The position numbers and the translations under genes are program-made. Positions 18,603-28,356 of a stretch of DNA of 64,000 nucleotides are shown in pieces (the first letter of the stretch is position 1; every line of letters begins with the position of its first letter). The DNA is from Mesorhizobium sp. WSM3860. GTDB lineage: Bacteria > Pseudomonadota > Alphaproteobacteria > Rhizobiales > Rhizobiaceae. The stretch lies in contig NZ_NSGF01000005.1 in assembly GCF_002294995.1 (NCBI RefSeq), forward strand, positions 248,001 through 312,000. The letters run 5' to 3'. The notes beneath the pieces were generated by a model, which saw nothing but the letters and a program-made list of their open reading frames with translations, was not told where the DNA came from and did no database searches.

Positions 18603-20540
18603 TCAGGCTCTGAGAGGCCAGTCAGAGGGAATGAGCTTCACTCCCGACGCCTTCGTCCATCGGCCTTTTACGGCGGCGACATATTCGGGGTCTTCCTCAA
18701 TGTAGGCGTGTTCGATGAGGATGACTTGAAGCCCAGCTTGGCGTGCAGTCTCGTCGAACAGGAACCGAACGATCTGCAGCATGGCCACCTGATCGTCGTC
18801 CTTCTCCATCTCTCGCAGCCGCTTCTCGTCGCCTCCCTTGGGATAGTAAGGGCGGCTGATCTGGTCGATGATCAGCAGGCCGGGGACGGGCGCTTTGATG
18901 GCCTTGAAAAGCTTCTGAAGCGAAAAAGCGAGGGCAAGATGGATCGCAAGATAATTCTGATCGGAACCGACTTCGGCCATCGCGAGGACAGCTCGCCGGG
19001 TAGGCTCAACTACCGAAATCTTCGGCGTGGACGAGAACACGACACGTGAGCCAGTAGCCGGCACCACTGTGGGAAGGTCTACAAGCATTTCGGTCGCAAA
19101 GGCGCTGACCATGTTTTCCGCGTCGCGAAGACGCTCTCTGCGCGCCTGCGGATCGACCTGATCCCTGAGGTCCTCAATCTTGGATATCAGCGACGCCGTA
19201 CTCGTCGAATCCGCCTGGAAATCCTTCGCAGTTGTCTCAAGGAATTGATCGATGCGACCGACGACCCGAGCCCTTTCCTGAAGGAGAGACCCCGTCTTCA
19301 CAGACTCTTCCTCAACCCGGACGAGCCCACTGAGCTGTGCCTCGACCTCCCTAAGGCGGCTGTATTTGGATCCGATCAAATTCTCGATGTGTCCCGAATG
19401 ATCGTCGAGACGTGGGCGCATCCCTTCGATCGCGACAACTTCGTTTGCGACAATACCCAAGGAATTGCGAATCTGCTCGGCCATCGCTTGGCCAACGCTA
19501 TTTTGTGCATCGCATACCGGACATCGTTTGTCGTCGAGCTTGAGGTGCTCAACGAGCCTCAGCTTGTGAGACTGTCCTGACACCGCAGTTTCGTAGCCGG
19601 TCGCCTCGCGGATGGTCTGCCTGAGCAACTGCCGCTTCGCTCTCAGCGTCTGCAATTCCGAAACAAGCCCGCGCCGCTCGTCCTCCAGTATCGCGCGAGC
19701 CTCAGAGTCCCTCATGTCGTTCGAGGCGACTCCGCTACTCGCGACGCCGGCGAGCTGGTCCAGGAGGATTTTGTCGGATGCATCGGGCGACGGCAGTTCG
19801 GCCACGAGGCCGACTCCTTGCGCTTGGGTCAACAGCGCCATCGAGCGCTGCGTCAAAAGACTCTGGCTCCGCTCCTGCGCTTCGTTTTCCCGTTCGATTT
19901 TCGCTAGCGCGGCCTCAAGCTGCCGGAGGGTTCGGGCGGCAAGAACGCTCGCCTGATCGACAGCGCCGAGAAAATAGGGGATCGTCGCTTTGATGTCCCG
20001 TGCCTTTTCAGGGCGGTTTAGATCATGCAGGAGCGTCTCCCTGCTAAGGATGACGTCTCCCGACACGAAGAGGTAAGGCGGTATGTCACGGATCGTCGCG
20101 CGGCCCTTCTCGGCCTTTGCGGCGACGGCTGGATCGTCAGTGTCTTGAATGCCGAACGTCTTTTCGATCATCGCACGAGCGGTGTCGCGGTTGGTCGGTC
20201 CCTCAAGTCCTTCGGATGTATCCGGAAGCTTGAGGTTCCGGCCTGTCCGTACATACATCTGATTTGTGCCGGTTCCTGCCTTCGGAATCTTTCTACCGAC
20301 GATGAGGCCGCTATTTCCCTGCGTCCAGTGTATGGCGACAGCCTCGGCGTGGTTGCGCACGAAGAACGGTAGCTTGCAATCGCTTGAGCCAAGGCAGTAG
20401 TCGATTGCGTCGATGATCGCGGACTTGCCTGTGCCTGACGCCCCCGTGATTACGTTGACTTTGTCGGTGTCGAATTCAAGCGTCCTGCGCCTGCCGCCGT
20501 TGCCATAGAATGCAATTTCACGAACGTTCCAACGGTTCAC
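18603..20540 (-). CDS. ABC-three-component system ATPase (DUF3732 type)
   Basis: 645 residues. An ABC/SMC-like ATPase with Walker A GASGTGKSAI near residue 35, a coiled-coil centre with CPVCDAQN (a zinc-hook-like Cys pair in KRCPVCDAQN), and a C-terminal lobe with LLIIDQISRPYYP as Walker B and VILIEHAY as switch. DUF3732 proteins are the large ATPases of ABC-3C systems, which pair with a small middle component and a variable effector-bearing component. Its GTG start overlaps the stop of the preceding gene by 4 bases, a sign of coupled translation. Confidence 0.85.
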   Translation of the reverse strand: MNRWNVREIAFYGNGGRRRTLEFDTDKVNVITGASGTGKSAIIDAIDYCLGSSDCKLPFFVRNHAEAVAIHWTQGNSGLIVGRKIPKAGTGTNQMYVRTGRNLKLPDTSEGLEGPTNRDTARAMIEKTFGIQDTDDPAVAAKAEKGRATIRDIPPYLFVSGDVILSRETLLHDLNRPEKARDIKATIPYFLGAVDQASVLAARTLRQLEAALAKIERENEAQERSQSLLTQRSMALLTQAQGVGLVAELPSPDASDKILLDQLAGVASSGVASNDMRDSEARAILEDERRGLVSELQTLRAKRQLLRQTIREATGYETAVSGQSHKLRLVEHLKLDDKRCPVCDAQNSVGQAMAEQIRNSLGIVANEVVAIEGMRPRLDDHSGHIENLIGSKYSRLREVEAQLSGLVRVEEESVKTGSLLQERARVVGRIDQFLETTAKDFQADSTSTASLISKIEDLRDQVDPQARRERLRDAENMVSAFATEMLVDLPTVVPATGSRVVFSSTPKISVVEPTRRAVLAMAEVGSDQNYLAIHLALAFSLQKLFKAIKAPVPGLLIIDQISRPYYPKGGDEKRLREMEKDDDQVAMLQIVRFLFDETARQAGLQVILIEHAYIEEDPEYVAAVKGRWTKASGVKLIPSDWPLRA

Positions 20541-21022
20541 GGCGCCACTCCGAATGCTGAAAAAATTGTCCCTGCCGAACCCGCTTTGCCCATCCAGGTA
20601 CCCAGGCGCTCCGCCCGTTTGACCGCGCGCTTCGGGCTCTCGGGGAGATCGGTAACCGGTGCCGCTGACGGCCGCCTGGGGCCGAGGCCGAGTGTCGCGT
20701 CAGCGCTAAGAGAAAGCGCCCTTGCGCCAAGTCCGAACCGTAATGCGGCGGAGACTATTTCCTTCGAGGCGTCGAGCCTGGCGCCTAGATCCACAAGAAC
20801 ATCGGGATATCGGTTGAGCCATGACATGAGTCCGGTGGTGGCGGCTGTCTCTTCGAAGGACGCTTCCAGTTCATCAGATAGCGCTAGGGGTAGGGCAAGG
20901 TACGCAAGTGCGAGCTCCGGAGACCTTCCCGAAGCTGCGTCGAATTTTCGACAGAAGCCAACGAGACCGAATGTACCAAAGGCAGGGTTCGTCTCCGCGA
21001 ACAGATCATAGGCAATGTTCAT
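20537..21022 (-). CDS. ABC-three-component system middle component
   Basis: 161 residues. The opening (ETNPAFGTFGLVGFCRKFD) with a helical body (ELALAYLALPLALSDELE) and the GTIFSAFGVAP end fits the small middle-component families that accompany DUF3732 ATPases. Its role in these systems is thought to be a linker between ATPase and effector component. It overlaps both neighbours by 4 bases (ATGA and GTGA), so all three genes are cotranslated. The family assignment rests on context and size as much as on sequence. Confidence 0.7.
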   Translation of the reverse strand: MNIAYDLFAETNPAFGTFGLVGFCRKFDAASGRSPELALAYLALPLALSDELEASFEETAATTGLMSWLNRYPDVLVDLGARLDASKEIVSAALRFGLGARALSLSADATLGLGPRRPSAAPVTDLPESPKRAVKRAERLGTWMGKAGSAGTIFSAFGVAP

Positions 21023-22221
21023 TTTTTGAAACCCAGAAGAACGAAATAATCAGGATGCCAGCCCACTCGACCGTCGATCGAAAGGAGATGATATGTGCCT
21101 CTGACATAACTTGGCGCTGTGACGCTCGTCGCGAGGTATTCGATCTTGTCCGGCGCTTCGTAAAAGCTCCACCTGAGTAGCTCGCGTCCTTTAATCCTTT
21201 TCACTTCGTCGGATTGTTCGCCGCACTCATCGCACATATCGGCGTGCTTATAGGACCACTCCTCGGCCAGGCGGTCGTCGTACTTGGAAATCCTCTCCTG
21301 CCAGGTTGGATTTTCGGTGGACCACCGCGACCGCGATTCACGAGCCCGCCATTCGTTGGTGACTGCTCTCTGAATCCACGTCTCAGTGCCGCCCACCAAG
21401 CTAATTTGATTCTCGACCATGGGATGCGACCGATAGGTGTCTGGGGGAAGTTCCGCGGCAAAATAGTCCACGAGGTTGTCGTGCTCGATATCAGCAACGA
21501 TCTCCATATGTCGCTTCACGATCTCGAACCGATGAATCGCCTTGTCGCGCTTCCCACAATGCGCATGGAGGATCTGACGATTCCACCATTCCACCATAAG
21601 CGCCGCCACATGGAGTTGATCCTTCGCGAGGACGGACGTCAGCCTTTTCGCGAGGTCGTCCTCGATGTGCCGGATGTTCTGTTGGCCTGGCATCAAGCGA
21701 ACCCTGGAGAGGATTTCGGCCTGCTGGTCATCGGAGAGTTTGAGAAATGCTTCGCAACCTGCAGCGCGCTTCGCATGGGGAAGCGGCTTGATCCCTTTCG
21801 CTTGCGCGTCTGCTCTTTCCTGAATGACGCGGTGTGCTTCTTCTTGGAGGGCGATTTGAAGCTGGTCCCGGTTCTCAGCTTCGTCGAGAAGGACGTTGAG
21901 TGGAGAGGTCGGCGATATATCTGCCACAGTGATGAGATGGAGCGACGTCTTGGACAGATCCAAGTCCGGGAGGACGTCAATCCAAGCCTTCAACGTCTTC
22001 CACACGTTGACGCTCGCCACGGTGACGGCGTCGGGCTTCGTCGAAAGCGAATGCTTGAGCTGCTCAAGGATGGTTTGGCCATTAACCTCGAGAACGACGT
22101 CGTCGAGCGTCTCGAGATAGATCACTGCTTCGAAACTTGACTCGTTCCAAAGCCTCAGGAGAGCGTATTGGGCTTGATAGAGGAACCCCAGGGCGGAGGC
22201 GTCTGCACTGTGAGCATTCAT
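21019..22221 (-). CDS. ABC-three-component system effector/CTD-bearing component
   Basis: 400 residues. The N-terminus has GFLYQAQYALLRLWN followed by YLETLDDVVLE and LEQLKHS, the E...D...Q-x-K pattern of the PD-(D/E)XK-like domain found at the start of ABC-3C effectors and Cap4/DUF4297 nucleases. The C-terminus (WSYKHADMCDECGEQ, then a Trp/Tyr-rich end) is probably the domain that docks on the middle component. First gene of the cassette. I place the start at ATG 22221; TTG 22230, three codons upstream, is possible. Neither has a strong ribosome site. Confidence 0.75.
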   Translation of the reverse strand: MNAHSADASALGFLYQAQYALLRLWNESSFEAVIYLETLDDVVLEVNGQTILEQLKHSLSTKPDAVTVASVNVWKTLKAWIDVLPDLDLSKTSLHLITVADISPTSPLNVLLDEAENRDQLQIALQEEAHRVIQERADAQAKGIKPLPHAKRAAGCEAFLKLSDDQQAEILSRVRLMPGQQNIRHIEDDLAKRLTSVLAKDQLHVAALMVEWWNRQILHAHCGKRDKAIHRFEIVKRHMEIVADIEHDNLVDYFAAELPPDTYRSHPMVENQISLVGGTETWIQRAVTNEWRARESRSRWSTENPTWQERISKYDDRLAEEWSYKHADMCDECGEQSDEVKRIKGRELLRWSFYEAPDKIEYLATSVTAPSYVRGTYHLLSIDGRVGWHPDYFVLLGFKK

Positions 22222-22230
22222 GTTGGTCAA

Positions 22231-23246
22231 TTTCGATCTCGAGGAAGCAACCGTCTATCGGTGTTTCAAAGAGGTTGCGCTCCCGAATCAAGGCGTCACT
22301 ATCCGTAAGTTGTGGAAAGTTTCTCCATTCAACTCTCCAGACAAGGGTATAACCAAATGGCCAAACCTTTTGACAAGGCGGCCGGCAATCGTTCCGCACC
22401 GGTCGAGCGCCGCAGCCAGCCCCCTCAAATGGTCGGCCGGCTTGCACCTATGCAGGTAGGCCCTCGAGATCGGTGAACCTTTGATCGGTCTCGCCAACGG
22501 CATGACTGAGCGTAATTGAAAGCATGCCTGAGAGGCCTCTTGGAGCTGCGGCAATCCTTTGGATGCTTCAGAAGGTCACCTCCCAACCCCGTCCCCACAT
22601 ACGGACGTCGTCCGACTGCGTGCTTACCCGATAGCCTCGCCCTCGAACTTGTCTGGGCCGAGCGCGCTCCAGGGATCAGTGTCGAGGAAATCAACGGGTT
22701 TTCGGCAAGTGCCAGCGCCTCGGCGGCAGCCAGGTCCTCCGCAGACGGGTGCTTTCTTTTCCGCATTCGGCAGGGCAATCCAGTGGGCGTAGCCCAATGC
22801 CCGGCGCAACCAGTTCGAGTGCGCCGATGTGTTTGATGCGCCGGGCACGGGCAATGTTCCGCGCCTCAGTGTGAAATACGCATTTCACACTGAGGGCCTT
22901 TCCAAAGGATGTTGCAGGTCACTCGGTGACGCCTATGTGACGGACTTTGCCAGGCCCATGGTAGCTTTGCGCCTGATCTCGGACATTGATAGATCAAGTA
23001 TTCCCTGAAAGCGGACATTGCCGGACCGGACGGAGCTTCCATGCTAATCGAGTGTATCTCTGATCTGCCGTTGTTCTTGATTTGTTCTGCATTGAATATA
23101 AACTGTCGACTTGTCCCTTGGATGGAGCGGGGTCGCACCCTGGTGCTTGTAAAGCAATGGTGACCGAGGATAATGAATTGTGGACGTGCGCTGCCATGCC
23201 TTCAAGGCGAACTGGCGCTCGTCTATACAGGACATAGCGAGGAGAC
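22231..23246. other. Kilobase gap between the ABC-3C and ietAS cassettes
   Basis: I see no well-supported gene here. The region must hold the divergent promoters of the two flanking defence cassettes. A 39-residue ORF (22357-22476, ATG, weak AAGGG upstream) is possible but unsupported. Short ORFs at 22425-22888 on both strands have no family I know and look like debris of a decayed gene. The stretch about 22960-23040 with two CGGACATT-type words resembles an insertion-sequence end. A perfect palindrome at 22864-22895 is listed separately. Confidence 0.4.
22864..22895. repeat. Perfect 14-bp inverted repeat with 4-base loop
   Basis: CCTCAGTGTGAAAT, loop ACGC, ATTTCACACTGAGG. No T-run follows, so it is not a typical terminator. 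It lies in gene debris 350 bases before ietA. It could be an operator, a recombination site or a relic of a mobile element. Confidence 0.7.
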
Positions 23247-24248
23247 GTGTCCAATACCAAACAGATTCTGGCAATGCTGAGAAGTCGAGCCGAGGGCGAC
23301 GACGAAATGTTCTTCTCCATTGCCCTGCAGGTTGCAGCAGCGGAAGCGCGGCAGGGCCACCGCAGCGCAGCCGAGGAGTTGCGCGCGGAAGTGGAGAAAG
23401 CCCGTGCCAGCAAGGCACGCGGAGCTGCCGTGCCGATCGCTTTTGGCGCGCCACGCGGCAATCTTGAAGGCCTGCTGGAACTTCGCGAGCCGCATCTGAA
23501 ACTCAAAGACGTCGTGCTGGACGCAATGGTTGTGAAGCGCGTCAGCGATATCGTGCGCCAGCAACGCCGACGCGACTGGCTGCGCGAACATGGCAAGAAG
23601 CCGAGCCGACGCCTGCTGTTTGTCGGCCCGCCCGGCTCCGGCAAGACCATGTCGGCCGAGGCGGTCGCCGGGGAGTTAGGGCTGCCTCTATTCGTCATCC
23701 GTCTCGAGCAGTTGATCTCCCGCTTCATGGGCGATACGGCAGCAAAGCTCCGCGTGGTGTTCGACGAAACGGCGAAGCGTAGGGGCGTGTATCTGTTCGA
23801 TGAGTTCGACGCAGTCGGTGCGCATCGCAGCGCCACCAACGACGTTGCGGAAATGCGCCGCGTATTGAATTCCTTCCTGCAGTTCATGGAAGAGGACGCC
23901 GCGACCGACAGTGTCATCATATGCGCCACCAATCATCCAAAGATGCTCGATCGGGCACTGCTGCGGCGCTATGACCAGGTTCTCGAGTTCTCCGCGCCGA
24001 CAAAGGAGCAGATCAAGGACATCATTTTTCGCAATCTGCGCCCAATGAAATCGCCGCGGCTGGCATGGACGAAGATCCTGACGGCAGCCGAGGAACTTAG
24101 CCAGGCAGAGCTGGCGCGAGCTGCCGACGACGCCGTCAAGGACGCAATTCTCGACGAGCGGGGCGTCGTCGGTACCGACGATATCTTGATGCGTCTTGAA
24201 GAGCGGCACCGCATGCGCTCGGCGTTCCTAGACGCTTCGAAGCTCTGA
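23247..24248 (+). CDS. ietA: IetA-type AAA ATPase of the ietAS antiphage pair
   Basis: 333 residues. AAA+ module with Walker A GPPGSGKTMSAEA (near 127), Walker B YLFDEFDAVGA, sensor 1 ICATNH and the arginine finger region ALLRRYDQ. The N-terminal 90 residues are a helical cap. A GTG start follows GGAGAC. The next gene, a subtilisin-like protease, starts 3 bases after the stop. This ATPase-plus-S8-protease pairing is the ietAS system, known to protect against phage. How the ATPase controls the protease is not established. Confidence 0.85.
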   Translation: MSNTKQILAMLRSRAEGDDEMFFSIALQVAAAEARQGHRSAAEELRAEVEKARASKARGAAVPIAFGAPRGNLEGLLELREPHLKLKDVVLDAMVVKRVSDIVRQQRRRDWLREHGKKPSRRLLFVGPPGSGKTMSAEAVAGELGLPLFVIRLEQLISRFMGDTAAKLRVVFDETAKRRGVYLFDEFDAVGAHRSATNDVAEMRRVLNSFLQFMEEDAATDSVIICATNHPKMLDRALLRRYDQVLEFSAPTKEQIKDIIFRNLRPMKSPRLAWTKILTAAEELSQAELARAADDAVKDAILDERGVVGTDDILMRLEERHRMRSAFLDASKL

Positions 24249-24251
24249 TGC

Positions 24252-26732
24252 ATGCCAACACGCTTCACCCTACCACATATCAATATCTCTGAGAGGCATA
24301 CTTCCAGCGCCTATACCGGCGAAGGAGCCGGCCGCAGCAACAACGTTCGCATCCGCGAAGAGCACGCGATCAAATTGAAGCACGAGCTTGATGCGGCACT
24401 CGCAGTCATCGACCAACAGCGGCCCGCCGATCCGCGACTGCCTGCGCCACAAGGCGGATACATCGAAGTCGAGCTTCGTCGGGGCTCAAATCCCGACATC
24501 CTCGAGCGGCGTTCTATTGGCTTAAGGCCAGGTGCCGTGAAAGATCGGCAAGCCGCACGTTTCGTTGGTCTCTTCGTTCCGGACGAAGCGCGAGACGCCT
24601 TCGCTGCCATCCTTGAAGATTACCGGTCCGGACCGCTTACGCCGAAAGGGCGGCAGCCTCCCCACAAGAACATGATTGAGCCGATCGAAGCCTTTCGTCG
24701 CGCTCGACTTGAGACCTTATGGACGGACGACGCCGACGCACTGCCACTCGATCCGCAGCATCAAATGTGGTGGGCGATCTGGGTCCCGCGCGATCGCGAA
24801 GATGAGCTCGAGGAGGTCGCTCAACGGCTGGGCCTGCGCGCCGGAGCGCGCGATCGTCGCCTGAAATTTCCCGAGGTGGTGGTCATTCCCGTATTTGCAA
24901 GACGGGCCGAGATCGAATTGATGATGTACGCCACAGGCGTCATTGTCGAGTTGCGCCGCGCGACGGACAATCCGACTTTCTTCGTTGATGAGGTTCGCGA
25001 AGAACAGCACGATTGGAATGAGGAGCTTGCCGGCAGGATCAGCTGGCCGGGACTGGATGTCCCTGCCGTGTGCCTTTTCGACACAGGGGTCAATCGCGCC
25101 CATGCACTGATCGAGCCAGCTCTTGCGGCCGATGATATGCATGCCGTCAGACGCGGATGGGGCCCTGACGACCATGACAGCCACGGGACCGCCATGGGTG
25201 GCATCGCCTTGCATGGCGATCTCACGATCCCGCTCGGCGACACCGAAGCGCGGGTGCTTACCCACCGCCTGGAATCCGTGAAATTGCTTCCGCCGGGAAG
25301 AGCCGATCCCAACGATCCGAATTCCTATGGAGCGATTACCCAAGCCGCCGTCGCCTTGCCGGAAATCCAGCGCCCGGATCGGATGCGCGTGTTCTGTATG
25401 GCCGTCACTAATGATGGCGTCACTGGCGCCCAACCATCGACCTGGAGCTCGGCCCTCGATCAGGTAGTCGCCGGAACCATGCCGGGCGACGACGAGAACT
25501 CGCCAAAACGGCTTGTCGTCGTCGCGATCGGTAATACCGAGCCGGTGATGGAGGCGCGGCTATGGTTGACCAATGATGCCTATCCGGCCCAGGACCCTGC
25601 GCAGGCCTGGAATGCACTGACGATCGGCGGGTATACGGACCTCGATCAGATCGAAGGTCAGGGGTACGAGGATTGGACACAGTTGGCTGAGGTGGGTGCA
25701 CTCAGTCCCCACAGCCGCACGAGCGTCGCGTGGGGTACACGCACGCCGATCAAACCCGAATTGGTCATGGAAGCGGGCAACCGCGCTCTCAGTCCGAGCG
25801 GCCGCGATATCAATACGCTCGATTCGCTTTGCGTTCTTAGCACCGGCCGCGATATCGGCCGCGCGCCACTCGTGCCCTTCCAGGCGACCAGCGCCGCTAC
25901 CGCGCAGGCTGCACGCATGGCCGCGCAACTCACAGCTGCGCATCCCGACTACTGGCCCGAAACCATCCGCGCGCTCATGGTGCATAGTGCAGAATACACC
26001 GAGCCCATGAGAGCCGCCTTTGCCGCGGAACCAAATCTACGAAACCGCTACGAGATTGTGCGGCGCTTTGGGTACGGCGTGCCTGATTATGATCGGGCTG
26101 CGGCATCGGCCCGCGATCATCTCGCACTTATTGCGCAGACCGAAATCCAGCCCTATCGCTTAAAGGGCGGCCGTAAGTTCAATGAATGCCACTACTACAA
26201 TCTGCCGCTGTCAGCCGCCATTCTCGAGGAGCTGGACAACGAGCCCGTCGACCTAAAGATCACGCTTTCGTACTTCGTGGACCCCAATCCCGGGTTCGCC
26301 GCGAATGTCGATCCGCTGCGCTACCAGTCCTTCGGCTTGCGCTTTGACCTACGGCGCAAAGGCGAGAGCCTGACCAATTTTAAGCGTCGAGTAAATGTGG
26401 CTGAGCGCGAACAACCCAAGCAGCGTGCTCCTCGCCACCCTGACGACAACCGCTGGCTGCTAGGTCCCGACAGCGTTTCCGCAGGATCGCTGCATTGCGA
26501 CATATGGAGCGGCCCTGCAATCGATCTGCTCGGCCGCGACGTTTTGTGCATTAAGCCTGTTGGCGGCTGGTGGAGGGATCGAGCGCGCGCCGAGATCGTT
26601 AATCAGCGCACCCGATACGCGTTAGTCGTGACGCTGAAGGCCAGGCGAACCACCATTGATCTGTACACCCCGATTGAATTGGCCCTGCGACCCGATATCC
26701 AGGTTGGGAACCAGATTACGATCGAACGTTGA
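24252..26732 (+). CDS. ietS: IetS-type subtilisin-like (S8) serine protease
   Basis: 826 residues, no signal peptide, so cytoplasmic. The catalytic triad is visible: Asp in CLFDTGVN (about 277), His in HDSHGTAMGG (about 311) and Ser in QATSAATAQAA (about 547). The N-terminal 240 residues are unrelated to subtilisin and the last 200 are beta-rich. It matches the protease partner of ietAS in size and context. Three bases separate it from ietA, so the pair is one operon. Targets are unknown; a toxic, ATPase-controlled protease is the natural hypothesis. Confidence 0.85.
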   Translation: MPTRFTLPHINISERHTSSAYTGEGAGRSNNVRIREEHAIKLKHELDAALAVIDQQRPADPRLPAPQGGYIEVELRRGSNPDILERRSIGLRPGAVKDRQAARFVGLFVPDEARDAFAAILEDYRSGPLTPKGRQPPHKNMIEPIEAFRRARLETLWTDDADALPLDPQHQMWWAIWVPRDREDELEEVAQRLGLRAGARDRRLKFPEVVVIPVFARRAEIELMMYATGVIVELRRATDNPTFFVDEVREEQHDWNEELAGRISWPGLDVPAVCLFDTGVNRAHALIEPALAADDMHAVRRGWGPDDHDSHGTAMGGIALHGDLTIPLGDTEARVLTHRLESVKLLPPGRADPNDPNSYGAITQAAVALPEIQRPDRMRVFCMAVTNDGVTGAQPSTWSSALDQVVAGTMPGDDENSPKRLVVVAIGNTEPVMEARLWLTNDAYPAQDPAQAWNALTIGGYTDLDQIEGQGYEDWTQLAEVGALSPHSRTSVAWGTRTPIKPELVMEAGNRALSPSGRDINTLDSLCVLSTGRDIGRAPLVPFQATSAATAQAARMAAQLTAAHPDYWPETIRALMVHSAEYTEPMRAAFAAEPNLRNRYEIVRRFGYGVPDYDRAAASARDHLALIAQTEIQPYRLKGGRKFNECHYYNLPLSAAILEELDNEPVDLKITLSYFVDPNPGFAANVDPLRYQSFGLRFDLRRKGESLTNFKRRVNVAEREQPKQRAPRHPDDNRWLLGPDSVSAGSLHCDIWSGPAIDLLGRDVLCIKPVGGWWRDRARAEIVNQRTRYALVVTLKARRTTIDLYTPIELALRPDIQVGNQITIER

Positions 26733-27020
26733 AACTGGAATTTCCGTATGGGCGGCCTCGCTGCTCCCTTCATGTTATGGGAATGGGTCTTGTCCGTTAT
26801 TTCTCGAAATTCCTAGGCTCTGTTTCCTACGTTGAGCTTCGCTGCCTATCCTGGCGACGGTCGGTCTGCGCCGGTTTCCCGCGCCCATCAGAGCGGCAGG
26901 GTTCTTCTCGGGGACCCGGCTCCAGGTACGAAGCCGGGCGGAAGATGCCTTTGCCTGTACGCTGAGGGCAGCGTTCTAAGCTTCAGCTCATCTTCCCTGC
27001 AGCGGCTCGCCGCGCAAACC

Positions 27021-28142
27021 TTAAAGGGCGCTCACCACTTTGCGGCGTTTCGCTTCCGCTTCCTCGAGGATCGTCGTCAATTCCGCTGGCAACGGCTTGT
27101 CCGGTTCAGGCAAATGCGCGATATGCCGCCAGCGTTTGTCGAGCGCCTTGAGCGATACCTCATCCGTCATGCCGCGTTTGGCCTGTGACCAGAAGAGAGC
27201 AGCGAGCTCAGGCGATATCTGCTTCTTGTCCTCCATGCGCTTTGCCAGCCAGAGCGTGATATCGACCAGCTCCAGGCCGGCGCTTTGATCCCCAGGCACG
27301 AACACAGGTGGCGTTTCCGGCATATTGGAAAAATCCATCTTCGGCATGCCCGGGCCAAGATCACTCTTATGGCCGCGCAGCCTGCGATACCATTCCGCCA
27401 GTTCCGCCTGCGCGCCATTAAACTCGGTCTGCCGGTCAACCGTAATCCGATGGACCGGGCGCTTCTGTGCCCCCGCCTGCATGGCGATCGCCTGCAGCAC
27501 CTGCTGGAAGCCGATCAGGTTCGGGGATATCTGCAGGGTCGATTCGTAGTTGCTCGAGCCGAAGCTGATCTCTTTGGGGTTCGCGCGCGCCCATTTGATG
27601 GCACCGGTGATGAGTTCCCGCGAACGCGCATCGGGCAAACGGCCGATCCTTTCGAGGAGCGTCGCGTATATCTTCTCGAGCTTCTCCTCGCAGCGCGCCG
27701 GGTTCTGTTCACGGCGGGCGCTCCAGGCTTGCTTTGCCAGTTCCTCATCGAACAGGTGCGCTACCTTGAACAGCAGGACATACCGGAGCGGGGTCCAGTA
27801 GTGGTGCCACGGCAACGCCTCGTTCAGCCCTGAATCGAACACCTGATCGAAGAAAGTGATGATGGCATGGTCCGGCTTCGACACCCGGTAGAGCGAGAAC
27901 CGCAGATCGTTCTTCTTGCTGAAACGCGCGATCCGCTCGGCGATCGGCGTCAGCCGCCCGACGCCCAGCTCGTTAGCGTGGATGCGCTTGACGCCCAATT
28001 CCTGGCGCAATGCCTTCAGCAGGGGTTCAGCAATGACGTCTAGATTCCCACGGCTGCCCAGCACACCATAATAGAGTGTCGGCTGGGCAGAATCGAACAG
28101 GTTCTGTCCGGTGTTTCCGCTTTCATCAACAAAGAAATACAT
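27021..28142 (-). CDS. DUF3800 protein
   Basis: 373 residues from ATG 28142, chosen because GAGG lies 9 nt upstream; a TTG seven codons earlier has no good site. MYFFVDESGNTG is the DUF3800 signature, thought to be an RNase H-like fold with an Asp-Glu pair. RITVDRQTEF and SAGLELVDITLWLAKR supply the later acidic residues. DUF3800 proteins are common in phage-defence islands and on mobile elements, but their biochemical role is not established. It converges on ietS with 288 bases between, which contain a CCCGGCT/AGCCGGG hairpin (26915-26938) and no gene. Confidence 0.8.
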   Translation of the reverse strand: MYFFVDESGNTGQNLFDSAQPTLYYGVLGSRGNLDVIAEPLLKALRQELGVKRIHANELGVGRLTPIAERIARFSKKNDLRFSLYRVSKPDHAIITFFDQVFDSGLNEALPWHHYWTPLRYVLLFKVAHLFDEELAKQAWSARREQNPARCEEKLEKIYATLLERIGRLPDARSRELITGAIKWARANPKEISFGSSNYESTLQISPNLIGFQQVLQAIAMQAGAQKRPVHRITVDRQTEFNGAQAELAEWYRRLRGHKSDLGPGMPKMDFSNMPETPPVFVPGDQSAGLELVDITLWLAKRMEDKKQISPELAALFWSQAKRGMTDEVSLKALDKRWRHIAHLPEPDKPLPAELTTILEEAEAKRRKVVSAL

Positions 28143-28356
28143 GGTCTGTATCCTCGAATGCAAAAGCTATAAGTAAAAGGCGCGGGAATATCACCGGGAT
28201 TGCGGCAAAATTGGGGTGTCAGGAGATTGCCGCCCGCGGGCGGCTGGGCTTTCTTGAACCGAGCCAATGTTGGGGTTTTCAGCCTTGGGCTTACGCCACC
28301 CAATTAACTGGCAGCGCAAATTCCGGGCCGAAGCAGACCGTCCTCTGTCGATGCGG

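Noticed and set aside
22425..22854. Overlapping minus-strand ORFs that might be an integrase remnant
   Set aside because: No integrase motif (R...HxxR...Y) or serine recombinase motif could be found in any frame.
26832..27188. 118-residue plus-strand open frame after ietS
   Set aside because: Second half is antisense to the DUF3800 gene and the first half has no family or ribosome site.
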